A stretch of 64,000 nucleotides of DNA, taken from assembly GCA_001767435.1 (NCBI GenBank), contig MEKT01000199.1:1-64000 (forward strand), written 5' to 3'. The position numbers and the translations under genes were made by a program. Shown piece after piece: positions 50,617 to 58,109 of the stretch. Source of the DNA: Acidobacteria bacterium RIFCSPLOWO2_02_FULL_65_29 (lineage in GTDB: Bacteria > Acidobacteriota > Vicinamibacteria > Vicinamibacterales > CAVVIG01). Within the stretch, counting starts at the first letter, position 1; each line of letters begins with the position of its first letter. The notes below the pieces were generated by a model that had not been told where the DNA came from, did no database searches, and saw only the letters and a program-made list of their open reading frames with translations.

Positions 50617-50910
50617 TCACGCGGCCGCGCGGAGGCGCTTCAACGCTCGCGCGCAGAGCGCCAGCGTCATCACATTGAGAAGCAGGAAGCCCGCGCGGAA
50701 GAACAGACTGCCGCTGACCATCGCCCACTCGCCTGGAGTGGCCGTCCAGGCTGGCAGGACCGGCGGCGCCGCGTCCAGAGATCGCAGCACCGCGGCGCTC
50801 ACGTAGTCGTGGTTGATGTCGTGCAGCGCAAGATAGTCGCCGATCGTCAGCAAGAAGGCGACGAGGCTGAAGACCAGGGTCACGTGGGCCAAAAGGCGGA
50901 CTCGGTGCAT
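50617..50910 (-). CDS. Small membrane protein downstream of ric
   Basis: 97 aa from ATG 50910 (MHRVRLLAHVTLVFSLVAFLL). Two or three membrane segments (LVFSLVAFLLTIGDYLAL, AGFLLLNVMTLALCARAL). It lies 38 nt downstream of the ric gene on the same strand, so it is probably co-transcribed. I do not recognise the family. It may be a membrane part of the same stress response. Confidence 0.65.
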   Translation of the reverse strand: MHRVRLLAHVTLVFSLVAFLLTIGDYLALHDINHDYVSAAVLRSLDAAPPVLPAWTATPGEWAMVSGSLFFRAGFLLLNVMTLALCARALKRLRAAA

Positions 50911-50947
50911 AAGGGGCCTCTCTGAACCCATGGAGCGGCGGCGGATA

Positions 50948-51685
50948 TCAGCGTCCGTTGGGGAGCCGCGGCGCGTGTTCCAGGGCCACCGCCTTCGGGA
51001 ACAACACGTTGTTTTCGAGGTGCACGTGCTGATGCAGGTCGTGCTCGAATTCCTCGAGCTCGGACATGCAGGCCGCGTAGGTCGCGCAGCCATCGGCAGG
51101 AACGGCGTAGCCGTCGGTCAGCTCGCGGATGACGCGCATCTCGTCGGCGGCCTCGCGATGCTCGCGTTCCAGCATCGCCAGAGGAGTCTCCACCGTGCCG
51201 AACGGGCTCAGGAAGACGCCAAAGCCCCGCTCGGCGTGTTCGGCGAGATCGCGAATGTAGGGAAAGATGACGTGCTCCTCCTTCGCCAGGTGCTGCTCGA
51301 GGTCGGCGCCGAGCTCGTCGAACACCGTCGCGATACAGGCCAGCTCGGGATGGCGCGCGCCGTGCACGTCCCGCAATGTCGCAAGATGGCAGGAGATCGT
51401 CGGGATGACGGAGCGAACGTAGCTGTGATGTGTCGCGATGATGTGGTCGATGATGCGATCCAGTCGCCAGTCGCCTACGTCGGTGTGACCCTGCGCCCGC
51501 GGCGGCAGGGTGCCGAGCGCATTGACGACAGCCGACGGATCCGCCGCGGCCGAACGGCACGCGTCGGTCAACGATCGGCGGCCGCCACAGCAGAAATCGA
51601 TGCCGAACCGGTCGAATACCCCCGCGGCACGGGAATCTGCCGCCACAATCTCGCCGACGGTCGCATCCTCCAGCCGATCGACCAT
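50948..51685 (-). CDS. ric: Iron-sulfur cluster repair di-iron protein (Ric/YtfE/ScdA)
   Basis: 245 aa. An N-terminal ScdA_N domain has FGIDFCCGG. The hemerythrin-like four-helix bundle carries metal ligands in IIATHHSYVR, HLAKEEHVIFPYI, EREHREAADEM and HQHVHLENNVLFPKA. Known: these proteins repair Fe-S clusters after nitric oxide or oxidant damage. Divergent from a Crp/Fnr regulator; a shared palindrome lies in the gap. A paralogue lacking the CCGG domain is at 55.6 kb. Confidence 0.95.
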   Translation of the reverse strand: MVDRLEDATVGEIVAADSRAAGVFDRFGIDFCCGGRRSLTDACRSAAADPSAVVNALGTLPPRAQGHTDVGDWRLDRIIDHIIATHHSYVRSVIPTISCHLATLRDVHGARHPELACIATVFDELGADLEQHLAKEEHVIFPYIRDLAEHAERGFGVFLSPFGTVETPLAMLEREHREAADEMRVIRELTDGYAVPADGCATYAACMSELEEFEHDLHQHVHLENNVLFPKAVALEHAPRLPNGR

Positions 51686-51728
51686 GACCCGCCCTCCTCC
51701 ATCGCCACGACAGCAGTTTTCAAGACGG

Positions 51729-51772
51729 TGTAGCGCCGCGGTAGGCAGGACTGAAGTCCTGCGCTACACACC
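51729..51772. repeat. Palindromic element in the ric-crp gap
   Basis: TGTAGCGC at one end and GCGCTACA at the other, with AGGACT-GA-AGTCCT inside. It forms an extended imperfect hairpin of about 42 nt and would lie in the ric leader. Confidence 0.75.
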
Positions 51773-51821
51773 GGCGCTCCCACATCGCCGCCAATCGTAG
51801 CCAGGACCCGGGACCGGGCGG

Positions 51822-51837
51822 TATGACACAGGTCATG
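51822..51837. promoter_or_regulatory. TATGAC-N4-GTCATG operator, site 1
   Basis: TATGACACAGGTCATG in the ric/crp intergenic region, next to the GTG start used in the track. One half-site base differs from the perfect palindrome at sites 2 and 3. It could serve ric, or autoregulate crp. Confidence 0.65.
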
Positions 51838-52544
51838 TGCGATACGATGGCGGCGTGCAACCGCCCATCGACGAGATGCTGCGCCGGAGTCCGATCTTCC
51901 ATCGGCTCACGCCGGAAGACCGCCAACGGCTGACTGCGGTCGCCCTGGTGCGAGAGTTCGACAAGGGGGCGATGCTCTTTTCCGAAGGCGATCCGTCGGA
52001 TTTCCTCTATACCGTGATCGTCGGCCGCGTGAAGGTATTCAAGGTCACGGCGCGCGGCACCGACGTCATCCTCGAGATTTTCGGCCCGGGCGACTCGGTC
52101 GGCGCCGTCGCGGTCTACGAAACCCGGCCCTACCCGGCGAGCGCGGTGGCCGTGGCGCAGACGACGTGCCTGCTCCTGCCGCGGCCGGCGTTCTTTGCGC
52201 TGCTCGAGACCCACCCGACCCTGGTACGGGGCCTGCTGGTGGGGCTCACGCGGCGCTTGGTCGACCTGACCAACCGGCTCACCGAGCTCTCGGGCGGCCA
52301 CATCGAACCGCGCCTCGCGCGGCTGTTTCTGAAGCTCGCCGACGACATGGGACAGCGGCGCAAAGACGGCGTGTTCATCCCGATGGCGCTGTCACGCCAG
52401 GAGCTGGCCGACATGATCGGCACCACGATCGAGACGGCCATTCGCATCATGAGCCGCTGGGGAAAGGAAGACATCGTCCGAACCGAGAAAGACGGCTTCC
52501 TGCTGATCGATCGGAGCGCGCTCGAGGCGCTCGCCCTTACCTGA
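51837..52544 (+). CDS. Crp/Fnr-family transcription regulator (Dnr-like)
   Basis: 235 aa. An N-terminal cyclic-nucleotide-binding-like beta barrel (GAMLFSEGDPSDFLYTVIVGRVKVF, GDSVGAVAVYETRPYPASAVAV) is followed by a long C-helix and a winged HTH (LSRQELADMIGTTIETAIRIMSRW). No N-terminal Cys cluster, so it is not an Fe-S Fnr. In the recognition helix, Glu and Arg that contact TGA in Fnr are kept but the Ser between them is Ile, in line with a TGAC site. The GTG at 51837 overlaps operator 1, so GTG 51855 or ATG 51876 may be the real start. It is convergent with the NHL gene (8-nt overlap). Confidence 0.9.
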   Translation: MRYDGGVQPPIDEMLRRSPIFHRLTPEDRQRLTAVALVREFDKGAMLFSEGDPSDFLYTVIVGRVKVFKVTARGTDVILEIFGPGDSVGAVAVYETRPYPASAVAVAQTTCLLLPRPAFFALLETHPTLVRGLLVGLTRRLVDLTNRLTELSGGHIEPRLARLFLKLADDMGQRRKDGVFIPMALSRQELADMIGTTIETAIRIMSRWGKEDIVRTEKDGFLLIDRSALEALALT

Positions 52545-53598
52545 CGTGCTTCTTCAGCGCCAACGCGCCGCCGCGGATTGCCGCGGTGAACACCGCGCCG
52601 TGGACATCCGCCGCAACGCCTTCGATGAGAGCTGTGCCTTCCGCGTCCGGGGCGGGAATGAAATAGCGGACCCTGCCGTCGGCGGCGCTCCCGATCCGAA
52701 CCCCACGCGCCCAGCCGGGATTCGATCGGTCATCTGACTCCGAGTCCGCGGCGTAGAGCGCGTCGTTTCCGTCGATGAAGATGCCGCTCACGCGGCCAAA
52801 CTGTCTCCACGCGCCAAGAAATGTCCCTTCCTGGCTGAAGATCTGAATCCGATCGTTGCCGCGGTCGGCGACCAGGAGCCGGCCTCGAGAGTCGAACGCG
52901 AGACCGTGCGGCGTCCTGAACTCCCCCGGATCCCCTCCCAGCCGGCCCCACGACATCAGGAATCGCCCCTCCTTCGTGAACTTCGCAATGCGCGCCACGG
53001 TATGCGCCGGAGCATTCGGGTCCTGGCCGCTGTGGCCATCGGCGACGAAGATGTCGCCATTCGGGGCGGTCGCGACATCGCACGGTTCGTTGAGGCGCTC
53101 GCCGGTCCCGTCGCCGGCAACTCCCGGCGTTCCAAGCGTCAGCAGGACCTTGCCGTCGGGGCTGAACTTGTACACGGCGTGACCCTTGCCGAGTCGACTC
53201 GCGTTCGCTTCGTTTGGTCCCTCCGCTGGTCCCTCCGCGTCGGTCACCCAGACGTTCCCGTCGCGATCCACGTGAATGCCATGGGGAAGGTTGAACATCC
53301 GTTCGCCGAACCTGCGGACGAGATTCCCGCCTGCATCGAACTTCAGCACGGGGTTCAACCTGGAGCCGGCGCAGTTGTCGGCGGCGCAGCGATCGGCCAC
53401 CCAGACAGAGGTACCGTCAGCGTCGATATCGACGGCGCTGGCAGACTCCCACCATCTCCCCTCGGCGAGCTTGAAGTGATTCTCGATCGTGCGATACGGA
53501 TTCGGCAAGTCGCCGGGTTGGAGTCGGTGCCGCGAGGCCTGCGCCGCTCCGGACGCCGCCACGAGGACCGCAAGGAGGAAAACCAGAGTGGTTCTCAT
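52537..53598 (-). CDS. Exported NHL-repeat beta-propeller protein
   Basis: 353 aa with a signal peptide (VFLLAVLVAASGAAQA). NHL-type blades recur: VLKFDAGGNLVRRFGERMFNLPHGIHVDRDGNVWVTD, FSPDGKVLLTLGTPG, FRTPHGLAFDSRGRLLVADRGNDRIQIF and others (short cores shown in RLLVADRGNDRIQIF). It resembles bacterial relatives of peptidyl-alpha-hydroxyglycine amidating lyase and other six-bladed lyases; activity cannot be inferred. Two Cys (RCAADNC) may form a disulfide. Confidence 0.85.
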   Translation of the reverse strand: MRTTLVFLLAVLVAASGAAQASRHRLQPGDLPNPYRTIENHFKLAEGRWWESASAVDIDADGTSVWVADRCAADNCAGSRLNPVLKFDAGGNLVRRFGERMFNLPHGIHVDRDGNVWVTDAEGPAEGPNEANASRLGKGHAVYKFSPDGKVLLTLGTPGVAGDGTGERLNEPCDVATAPNGDIFVADGHSGQDPNAPAHTVARIAKFTKEGRFLMSWGRLGGDPGEFRTPHGLAFDSRGRLLVADRGNDRIQIFSQEGTFLGAWRQFGRVSGIFIDGNDALYAADSESDDRSNPGWARGVRIGSAADGRVRYFIPAPDAEGTALIEGVAADVHGAVFTAAIRGGALALKKHVR

Positions 53599-53632
53599 AC
53601 GTCCTACGCGCGCCGGCGCGCGTCAGAATTAA

Positions 53633-53735
53633 ACTCACGTGGGGCTCCGCCCCACACCCCGGCTCGGTCGCTTGCGGGGACCCCTACGCCCCGCGCCGCT
53701 CCCCTCGCAGGCGCGCCGTGCGCCAAACCCGTCTT
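53633..53735 (+). repeat. Dispersed palindromic repeat, uninterrupted copy
   Basis: Starts CTCACGTGGGGCTCCGCCCCAC (hairpin), then ACCCCGGCTCGGTCGCTTGCGGGGACCCC, ACGCCCCGCGCCGCTCCCCTCGCAGGCGCGCCGTGCG. It matches the split copy at 38150-38376 in reverse orientation. The remaining gap to 53838 has no gene. Confidence 0.85.
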
Positions 53736-53838
53736 GATTCTTAATTTCGCAATCCGCACTGAGGACGCGCGCCGGACCGGCGAGCGAGTCGCCGGTCCGG
53801 CCACAGCCGCGGGCGCGAAATCCGTCGAGGGTTGCTCC

Positions 53839-54291
53839 TCAGTGGGACTCGCCGCCGGCGGCCTGACGCTTGTAGTAGATCAATTCCTGGCCGACCCTCG
53901 CGCCTGGCGCGAACCACGCCACCACCCGCTGCGGCGCGCCCACCACGGACGGTTCGGCAAAGCGTACCTCGAAGTCATCGGTCGCGGTGGCCCGCGTCAG
54001 TTGAATGGTGAAGGTCTGTGTGTACACCTGCTCGCGATCGGCGCTGAGCACCTGGAGCACGCCAGCGGACGGTCGGCTGAACACATAGGTGCCCTGGGCC
54101 AGGGACACGCCCGGGACCGAGAACGGACCGCTGAAGGTGAGGATGGCGTCGGTGGTGCTGCCGGCCATGGCCGCCCCGCGCACCTTCACCTCCTGATGAA
54201 ACTGGGGAGCCTGGGCCCCAGCCCAACCTCCCGAGAGCCCGACCGCCGCGCCCAGCGCGGCCAGAAACAGGAACGTCTTGAAGAATCTCAT
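53839..54291 (-). CDS. Exported hypothetical protein in the TATGAC regulon
   Basis: 150 aa from ATG 54291, preceded by AGGAGCT. Signal peptide FLFLAALGAAVGLSGGWAGAQ. The mature part (GPFSVPGVSLAQGTYVFSRPSAGVLQVLSADREQVYTQTF) is a compact beta protein in the style of the exported protein at 38386 (QPLAAGTYQVRL). Its ATG is about 64 nt downstream of operator 2, the distance expected for class II activation. Confidence 0.75.
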   Translation of the reverse strand: MRFFKTFLFLAALGAAVGLSGGWAGAQAPQFHQEVKVRGAAMAGSTTDAILTFSGPFSVPGVSLAQGTYVFSRPSAGVLQVLSADREQVYTQTFTIQLTRATATDDFEVRFAEPSVVGAPQRVVAWFAPGARVGQELIYYKRQAAGGESH

Positions 54292-54347
54292 ATGGAGCTC
54301 CTTTCTCATCCTCTGACCCAGCATAGGTCCCTCGCAGCGGCTGTGGC

Positions 54348-54363
54348 TATGACGGGCGTCATA
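54348..54363. promoter_or_regulatory. TATGAC-N4-GTCATA operator, site 2
   Basis: TATGACGGGCGTCATA, a perfect palindrome with 4-nt spacer. Centre about 64 nt upstream of the ATG at 54291 (minus strand). Confidence 0.75.
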
Positions 54364-54407
54364 CGAGGTCCGGACAGTGCTTCGCTCACCCGCTCATCAG
54401 GAACGCG

Positions 54408-54431
54408 GGAAGCCGTGCTTACGGCTTCCGA
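54408..54431. terminator. Hairpin at the 3' end of the Ig-like protein gene
   Basis: GGAAGCCGT-GCTT-ACGGCTTCC forms a 9-bp stem with a 4-nt loop and overlaps the stop codon of the minus-strand gene. No T-tract is seen, so termination is only possible. Confidence 0.45.
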
Positions 54432-54787
54432 GGCCCCCGCACGGTGATCATCACCGTGTTGGACGCCGTCACGCTGCCGTTGTCGGCGACCGCCGTGACC
54501 TCAACCTTCCCGTCCCGAGCCGGAGCGGTCCACTCGGTCTCGCGCTCCGAGGCGTTGGCGAAGCTCCCGGCCTTCGCCGACCAGCGGATCGTCAGCGGCT
54601 TACGGTTCGGGTCTTCGGCGTACGCGTGAACAACGGTGCTCTTCCCCGCTTCGACGGTGCAGGGATCGCAGTACACAAATACTCTCGGCGGCGCGTTTGG
54701 CGCCGCACCTCGCTGCTGCGCGGCCGCCGAAGTCGCGCCGAACACACACACGGCTGCGACGCCGATTACACGAAGCCCACTCATCAT
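54419..54787 (-). CDS. Exported Ig/cadherin-like small protein in the TATGAC regulon
   Basis: 122 aa from ATG 54787 (MMSGLRVIGVAAVCVFG), with AAAGGAGG ahead. Signal peptide, then a single beta-sandwich with FVYCDPCTVEAGKSTVVHAYAEDP, LTIRWSAKAGSF, TEWTAPARDGKVEVTAVADNG and SNTVMITV. This is the pattern of PKD/Ig-like domains that describe loss of a T-x-W strand. A CXXC (CDPC) near the start could be redox active. Operator 3 is about 62 nt upstream. Confidence 0.75.
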   Translation of the reverse strand: MMSGLRVIGVAAVCVFGATSAAAQQRGAAPNAPPRVFVYCDPCTVEAGKSTVVHAYAEDPNRKPLTIRWSAKAGSFANASERETEWTAPARDGKVEVTAVADNGSVTASNTVMITVRGPRKP

Positions 54788-54840
54788 CGGAGGCCTCCTT
54801 TGTGTCTCATACACTCTGACGTTTGCACGGAGCCGAACGG

Positions 54841-54856
54841 TATGACGGCCGTCATA
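54841..54856. promoter_or_regulatory. TATGAC-N4-GTCATA operator, site 3
   Basis: TATGACGGCCGTCATA, a perfect 16-bp palindrome about 62 nt from ATG 54787 (minus) and about 81 nt from ATG 54930 (plus). It could control both genes. Confidence 0.75.
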
Positions 54857-54929
54857 CATGGGAAGCGCGCCATCGATTAGCCTGCGGCTTGCGAAGCCGA
54901 TCCCGATTGGCACAAGGAGCTGTCAAGGA

Positions 54930-55358
54930 ATGGCGCAGCAAACGCTCCCCATCGACCTCGTGCGAAGCATTCGACGCGCATTTGTCGATGCGCCGGACTT
55001 GCGACTCCGGCTCGGCCAGGCGCGATGCCTCGGTGATGCGAGCGGCCCGGTGTGCCGAGCCGCGCTGCGCGTGCTCGTCGACACCGGATTCTTGTCGCGA
55101 GCAGGCGATGGCACCTACGTGCGGTGTGCCAGCCAGCGCTCTTCCTCGCCTGATGGGCGCACGCTGGCGGACGATTCGCGGTGGGACTGCTGCTGGGCCG
55201 TCCCCATGCTGGCCGACGCCCCGCTGTGGCTGGACGGCTGGCTGACGCAATGGACGTGTCTTCGGGACGGCGGGCCAAGGATTCTGGGCGCCCACGACTG
55301 TGAACGCTGCCCGAGGTGGGAGCCGCGGCTCGTCACGCATCGCCCCGCCAGTCCCTAG
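54930..55358 (+). CDS. Small HTH-like protein with unusual C-terminal tail
   Basis: 142 aa from ATG 54930, with AAGGA ahead (MAQQTLPIDLVRSIRRAF). Residues 5-70 look like a winged-helix type module seen in short acidobacterial proteins (DLRLRLGQARCLGD, VCRAALRVLVDTGFLSRAGDGTYVR). The second half is Cys/Trp rich (WDCCWAVPM, LTQWTCLRDGG, HDCERCPRW) and may be out-of-frame read-through. A truncated or frame-shifted version of a 70-80 aa HTH protein is possible. Confidence 0.55.
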   Translation: MAQQTLPIDLVRSIRRAFVDAPDLRLRLGQARCLGDASGPVCRAALRVLVDTGFLSRAGDGTYVRCASQRSSSPDGRTLADDSRWDCCWAVPMLADAPLWLDGWLTQWTCLRDGGPRILGAHDCERCPRWEPRLVTHRPASP

Positions 55359-55362
55359 CTCA

Positions 55363-55392
55363 CGTGGGGCGCCGCCCCACACCCCGGCACGA
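55363..55392 (+). repeat. Third, partial copy of the GTGGGGC palindromic repeat
   Basis: CTCACGTGGGGCGCCGCCCCACACCCCGGC matches the first 30 nt of 53633-53735. The homology then stops. The rest of the gap to 55552 has no certain gene. Confidence 0.7.
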
Positions 55393-55552
55393 GCGCCAGC
55401 GACTCGAGCGCGTCGCGATCGAGCACGACGAAGCGCACGCACGCCACCGCCGCGATCGGTTGGCGGTCCTCCAAAAACTCAGGCCGCGGAAAATCGCGAT
55501 CCGCCGCACGAGCTCATCCGTCACCACGCCCATCGCCTCAGTGCTCTCGCGG

Positions 55553-55568
55553 TATGACGATCATCATA
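55553..55568. promoter_or_regulatory. TATGAC-N4-ATCATA operator, site 4
   Basis: TATGACGATCATCATA, one mismatch from the palindrome consensus. About 58 nt upstream of the ATG at 55619 of the ric paralogue. Confidence 0.65.
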
Positions 55569-55597
55569 GGACATCGCTCCTCCGCTCGGTACCGTGA

Positions 55598-56185
55598 GTG
55601 TGGAAGAGTCCAATGGCCATGCGCGAGCTCGACGCGCTGCGTTCGACGACAGGCGAAGGCGAGGCGGCCGACTGGCAGATCGAGCCGCTCATCGACCACA
55701 TCGTGTCGCACCATCACACGTACGTCCGCAACGCGCTGCCCTCCATCGGCAGCGCGCTGGCGACACTGGAGACCGTGCACGGGCGGCGACATCCGGAGCT
55801 GGCGCAGGTCCGCTGGCATGTCGAGCAGCTTCGCCTGGATCTGTTCCATCATCTGCTCAAGGAGGAACATCTATTGTTCCCCTACCTGCGCGACCTCGCC
55901 CGGTACTCAGCCGATCCGGGCGTCGTCTCGAACAGTCCGTTCGGCACGGTCGAGAATCCGATTCGCATGCTGGAGCGGGAGCACCGCCACGCGGCCGAAG
56001 CGTTGCGTGCGATTCGCCAGCTGACGCGGGACTATCGGACGCCTCCCGACGGCTGCGCCAGCTACCGAGCGTGCATGGCCGAGCTCGCCGAGTTCGAGTG
56101 CGACCTGCACCGTCACCTGCACCTGGAAGACCGCGTGCTGTTCCCGAAAGCCCTGGAGCTGGAACGCATCGCCTGGCAGGAATAG
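55598..56185 (+). CDS. Hemerythrin-like di-iron protein, Ric paralogue without CCGG domain
   Basis: 195 aa at most; the start is GTG 55598, with ATG 55613 or 55619 (MRELDALRS) also possible and better spaced from operator 4. The bundle is closely related to the ric product: VSHHHTYVRNALPSI, HHLLKEEHLLFPYLRDLARY, FGTVENPIRMLEREHRHAAEALR and DLHRHLHLEDRVLFPKALELE. The N-terminal ScdA_N (CCGG) domain is missing. Probably an NO or iron responsive partner or spare of ric. Confidence 0.9.
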   Translation: MWKSPMAMRELDALRSTTGEGEAADWQIEPLIDHIVSHHHTYVRNALPSIGSALATLETVHGRRHPELAQVRWHVEQLRLDLFHHLLKEEHLLFPYLRDLARYSADPGVVSNSPFGTVENPIRMLEREHRHAAEALRAIRQLTRDYRTPPDGCASYRACMAELAEFECDLHRHLHLEDRVLFPKALELERIAWQE

Positions 56186-56395
56186 GAGGCGGTTGGCCCG
56201 CCTCTCACGACGAGAAACAGCCGGCCGTTGCGGGTCAGCAGAAGACGTGTTCAATCCAGACCCCGGTCCGGCGCACGGCGAGCGAGTGACGCCCGAGCAC
56301 GTGACGAGGCGCGTGCTCCCTGGGCAGGGATCAGCCGCATGAGGTCGGCGAGATCCCACGCCACCTTCGGCTGAACGAAGTTGTCGCACCACCCC
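56186..56395. other. Intergenic gap with no supported gene
   Basis: 210 bp between convergent genes. ORFs here are short and lack family likeness. No terminator with a T-tract was seen. Confidence 0.4.
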
Positions 56396-58030
56396 TCATC
56401 CGGTGGTGAGGGAACCAATGTCCCAGCCGCCACGCGGCTCGGCCTGCTTCGCCGCGTTGTCTCCGGACACGTAGCCATACGCGGCGCCGATGCACAGATT
56501 CCCGTGATAGACGTAGTTGTTGAAATTGCCGATGTCGACGCCGGCTGCGTAGAGCCCTCTGATCGGCCGGCCGGTCCTCGAGAGGACCTGGCCTTGTGCG
56601 TTCACGCGAAGCCCACCGTGGGTCGCGGTGATGGCGGCCTGCCCCAGTGCCGCATAGAAGGGCGGCTGCTTGATCGGAGCGGCCTGTGCCGCAATCGCCT
56701 TGGGAATGGGCAAGGCCCAGGCCTTGCCGTTCTCTGCCGCCTGGTTGTACTCGGTGAGCTGTCGCATGACTTCTGCCGCCGGAATCCCGCGCCCCCAGCG
56801 CTCCATCTGATCGGCGAGCTCCGCCAGAGTATTGGCCGTGGCGACGGGCGCCCCGATATCGCGAAAGGCCGGGAACTTGTCCTTATCACCCAACGCACAG
56901 TCGGCGCACGCGCGCTCCACGTTCACCGACTCGTCCCAGATGTAGGCCGCCGTCGCTTCGGGCTGCCGGGCGACTTCCTGGTTGATCAGCTGCTCGCCGC
57001 CGCCTCGCGGTTTGCCTGTCTGTTTGCCCTGCGTTTCGTCCGCGAAGCGCCGGCCGTGCAGATTCACCACGACCGAGTAGGGTCCGTGGTACATCGAGTA
57101 GGTGCTGAGCGGGTTGTGCATCGGCTTGGTGGGTCTGGCCGGCATCATGTGGCCATAGAAACCATCGAACCCGCCTTCTGATGTCGCGGCACCCAGTTGC
57201 ATCGCGGCCAGGAGTCCGTCACCGGTCAGGAGCGGTTTCCGCCCGCCGAAACTCGCGTTCCGCTGGTGGAGGTTTCCGAAGTACCGCGTGATGTTCTGGG
57301 TCACCATCTGCGCGTTGCCCATCCAACCGCCGGTGGCGAGGACGACCGATTTGGCAAGGATGCGAATCGGGCCGTCCGGTCCTTCCGCGAGCACGCCGAT
57401 CACCTCGGAGAGCCGGTTCGTGAGCAACCGGAGCATCGGCGTTTCGAGCAGCACCTTTCCGCCGGCGCTTTCGACTTCCTCGACCATGAAGTTGACCCAC
57501 GCGACTGGTGCGATGGATCGGCTTCCGCCGCCTCCGCCTGGCGCCGCGCCTCGCCCCGCCCCGGCGGGCGGCGCGCCGCCCCCAGCCTGGGGCGGGCCAC
57601 CGCGGCCGCCGCCCCCTCCGCCTCCGGCGATCGGCGCGCCGAGACGGTCCATGAATTCGTAGAACCGGGGCACGTTGTCGCACACGGTGCGCTGGACTTC
57701 CGGGTCGGCAAGCGGCGTGTCCTCACGGATGGTCTCGAAGCGGTTGTTCGCGACGCTTCCTTCCGAGTGTGCGGTCGTGCCGCCAGGCTCGTAGGCCTTC
57801 TCCAGCACGATCACGCGCGCACCGGCCTTCTGTGCCCTCACCGCGGCGGTCAGGCCGCCGATGCCGCTGCCGACGATGACCACGTCGGTCCGGACGTCTT
57901 GCGCGATGGCCGGAGCCTGAGCGGCCGCACGCGAGAAACCTCCCAACGTGCCCGCGGCCGCGCCCGCGGCGGCGCCGCCAAGGAAAATCCTGCGTGAAAC
58001 CTTCGAGCCGGCCTCTCGATCTCTTACCAT
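56396..58030 (-). CDS. Tat-exported FAD-dependent oxidoreductase (FAD_binding_2 / fumarate-reductase flavoprotein type), paralogue A
   Basis: 544 aa from ATG 58030. A Tat signal (SRRIFLGGAAAGAAAG) precedes the FAD motif VVIVGSGIGGLTAAVRA and LEKAYEPGGTTAHSEG. ATGGWMGNAQMV and the C-terminal GLYAAGVDIGNFNNYVYHGN complete the flavoprotein fold. A CXXC (RACADCALG) is present, as in paralogue B. A Gly/Ala/Pro-rich insert of about 35 residues (about 57526-57636) is absent from B. No FMN or haem domain. It oxidises or reduces an unknown substrate outside the cytoplasm, perhaps with the nearby monohaem cytochrome. Confidence 0.88.
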   Translation of the reverse strand: MVRDREAGSKVSRRIFLGGAAAGAAAGTLGGFSRAAAQAPAIAQDVRTDVVIVGSGIGGLTAAVRAQKAGARVIVLEKAYEPGGTTAHSEGSVANNRFETIREDTPLADPEVQRTVCDNVPRFYEFMDRLGAPIAGGGGGGGRGGPPQAGGGAPPAGAGRGAAPGGGGGSRSIAPVAWVNFMVEEVESAGGKVLLETPMLRLLTNRLSEVIGVLAEGPDGPIRILAKSVVLATGGWMGNAQMVTQNITRYFGNLHQRNASFGGRKPLLTGDGLLAAMQLGAATSEGGFDGFYGHMMPARPTKPMHNPLSTYSMYHGPYSVVVNLHGRRFADETQGKQTGKPRGGGEQLINQEVARQPEATAAYIWDESVNVERACADCALGDKDKFPAFRDIGAPVATANTLAELADQMERWGRGIPAAEVMRQLTEYNQAAENGKAWALPIPKAIAAQAAPIKQPPFYAALGQAAITATHGGLRVNAQGQVLSRTGRPIRGLYAAGVDIGNFNNYVYHGNLCIGAAYGYVSGDNAAKQAEPRGGWDIGSLTTG

Positions 58031-58109
58031 GGCACACCTCACACACATCGTCCGGCCACGCGTTGTCGGCTCAGAGGCTCGACAACGCGTGCTCGAGCTG
58101 TTCCTTCCT

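Noticed and set aside
55393-55552. Possible Crp C-terminal fragment on the minus strand (VVLDRDALESLAL)
   Set aside because: A short likeness to the end of the Crp protein at 52.5 kb, but without any HTH segment; too little to call.
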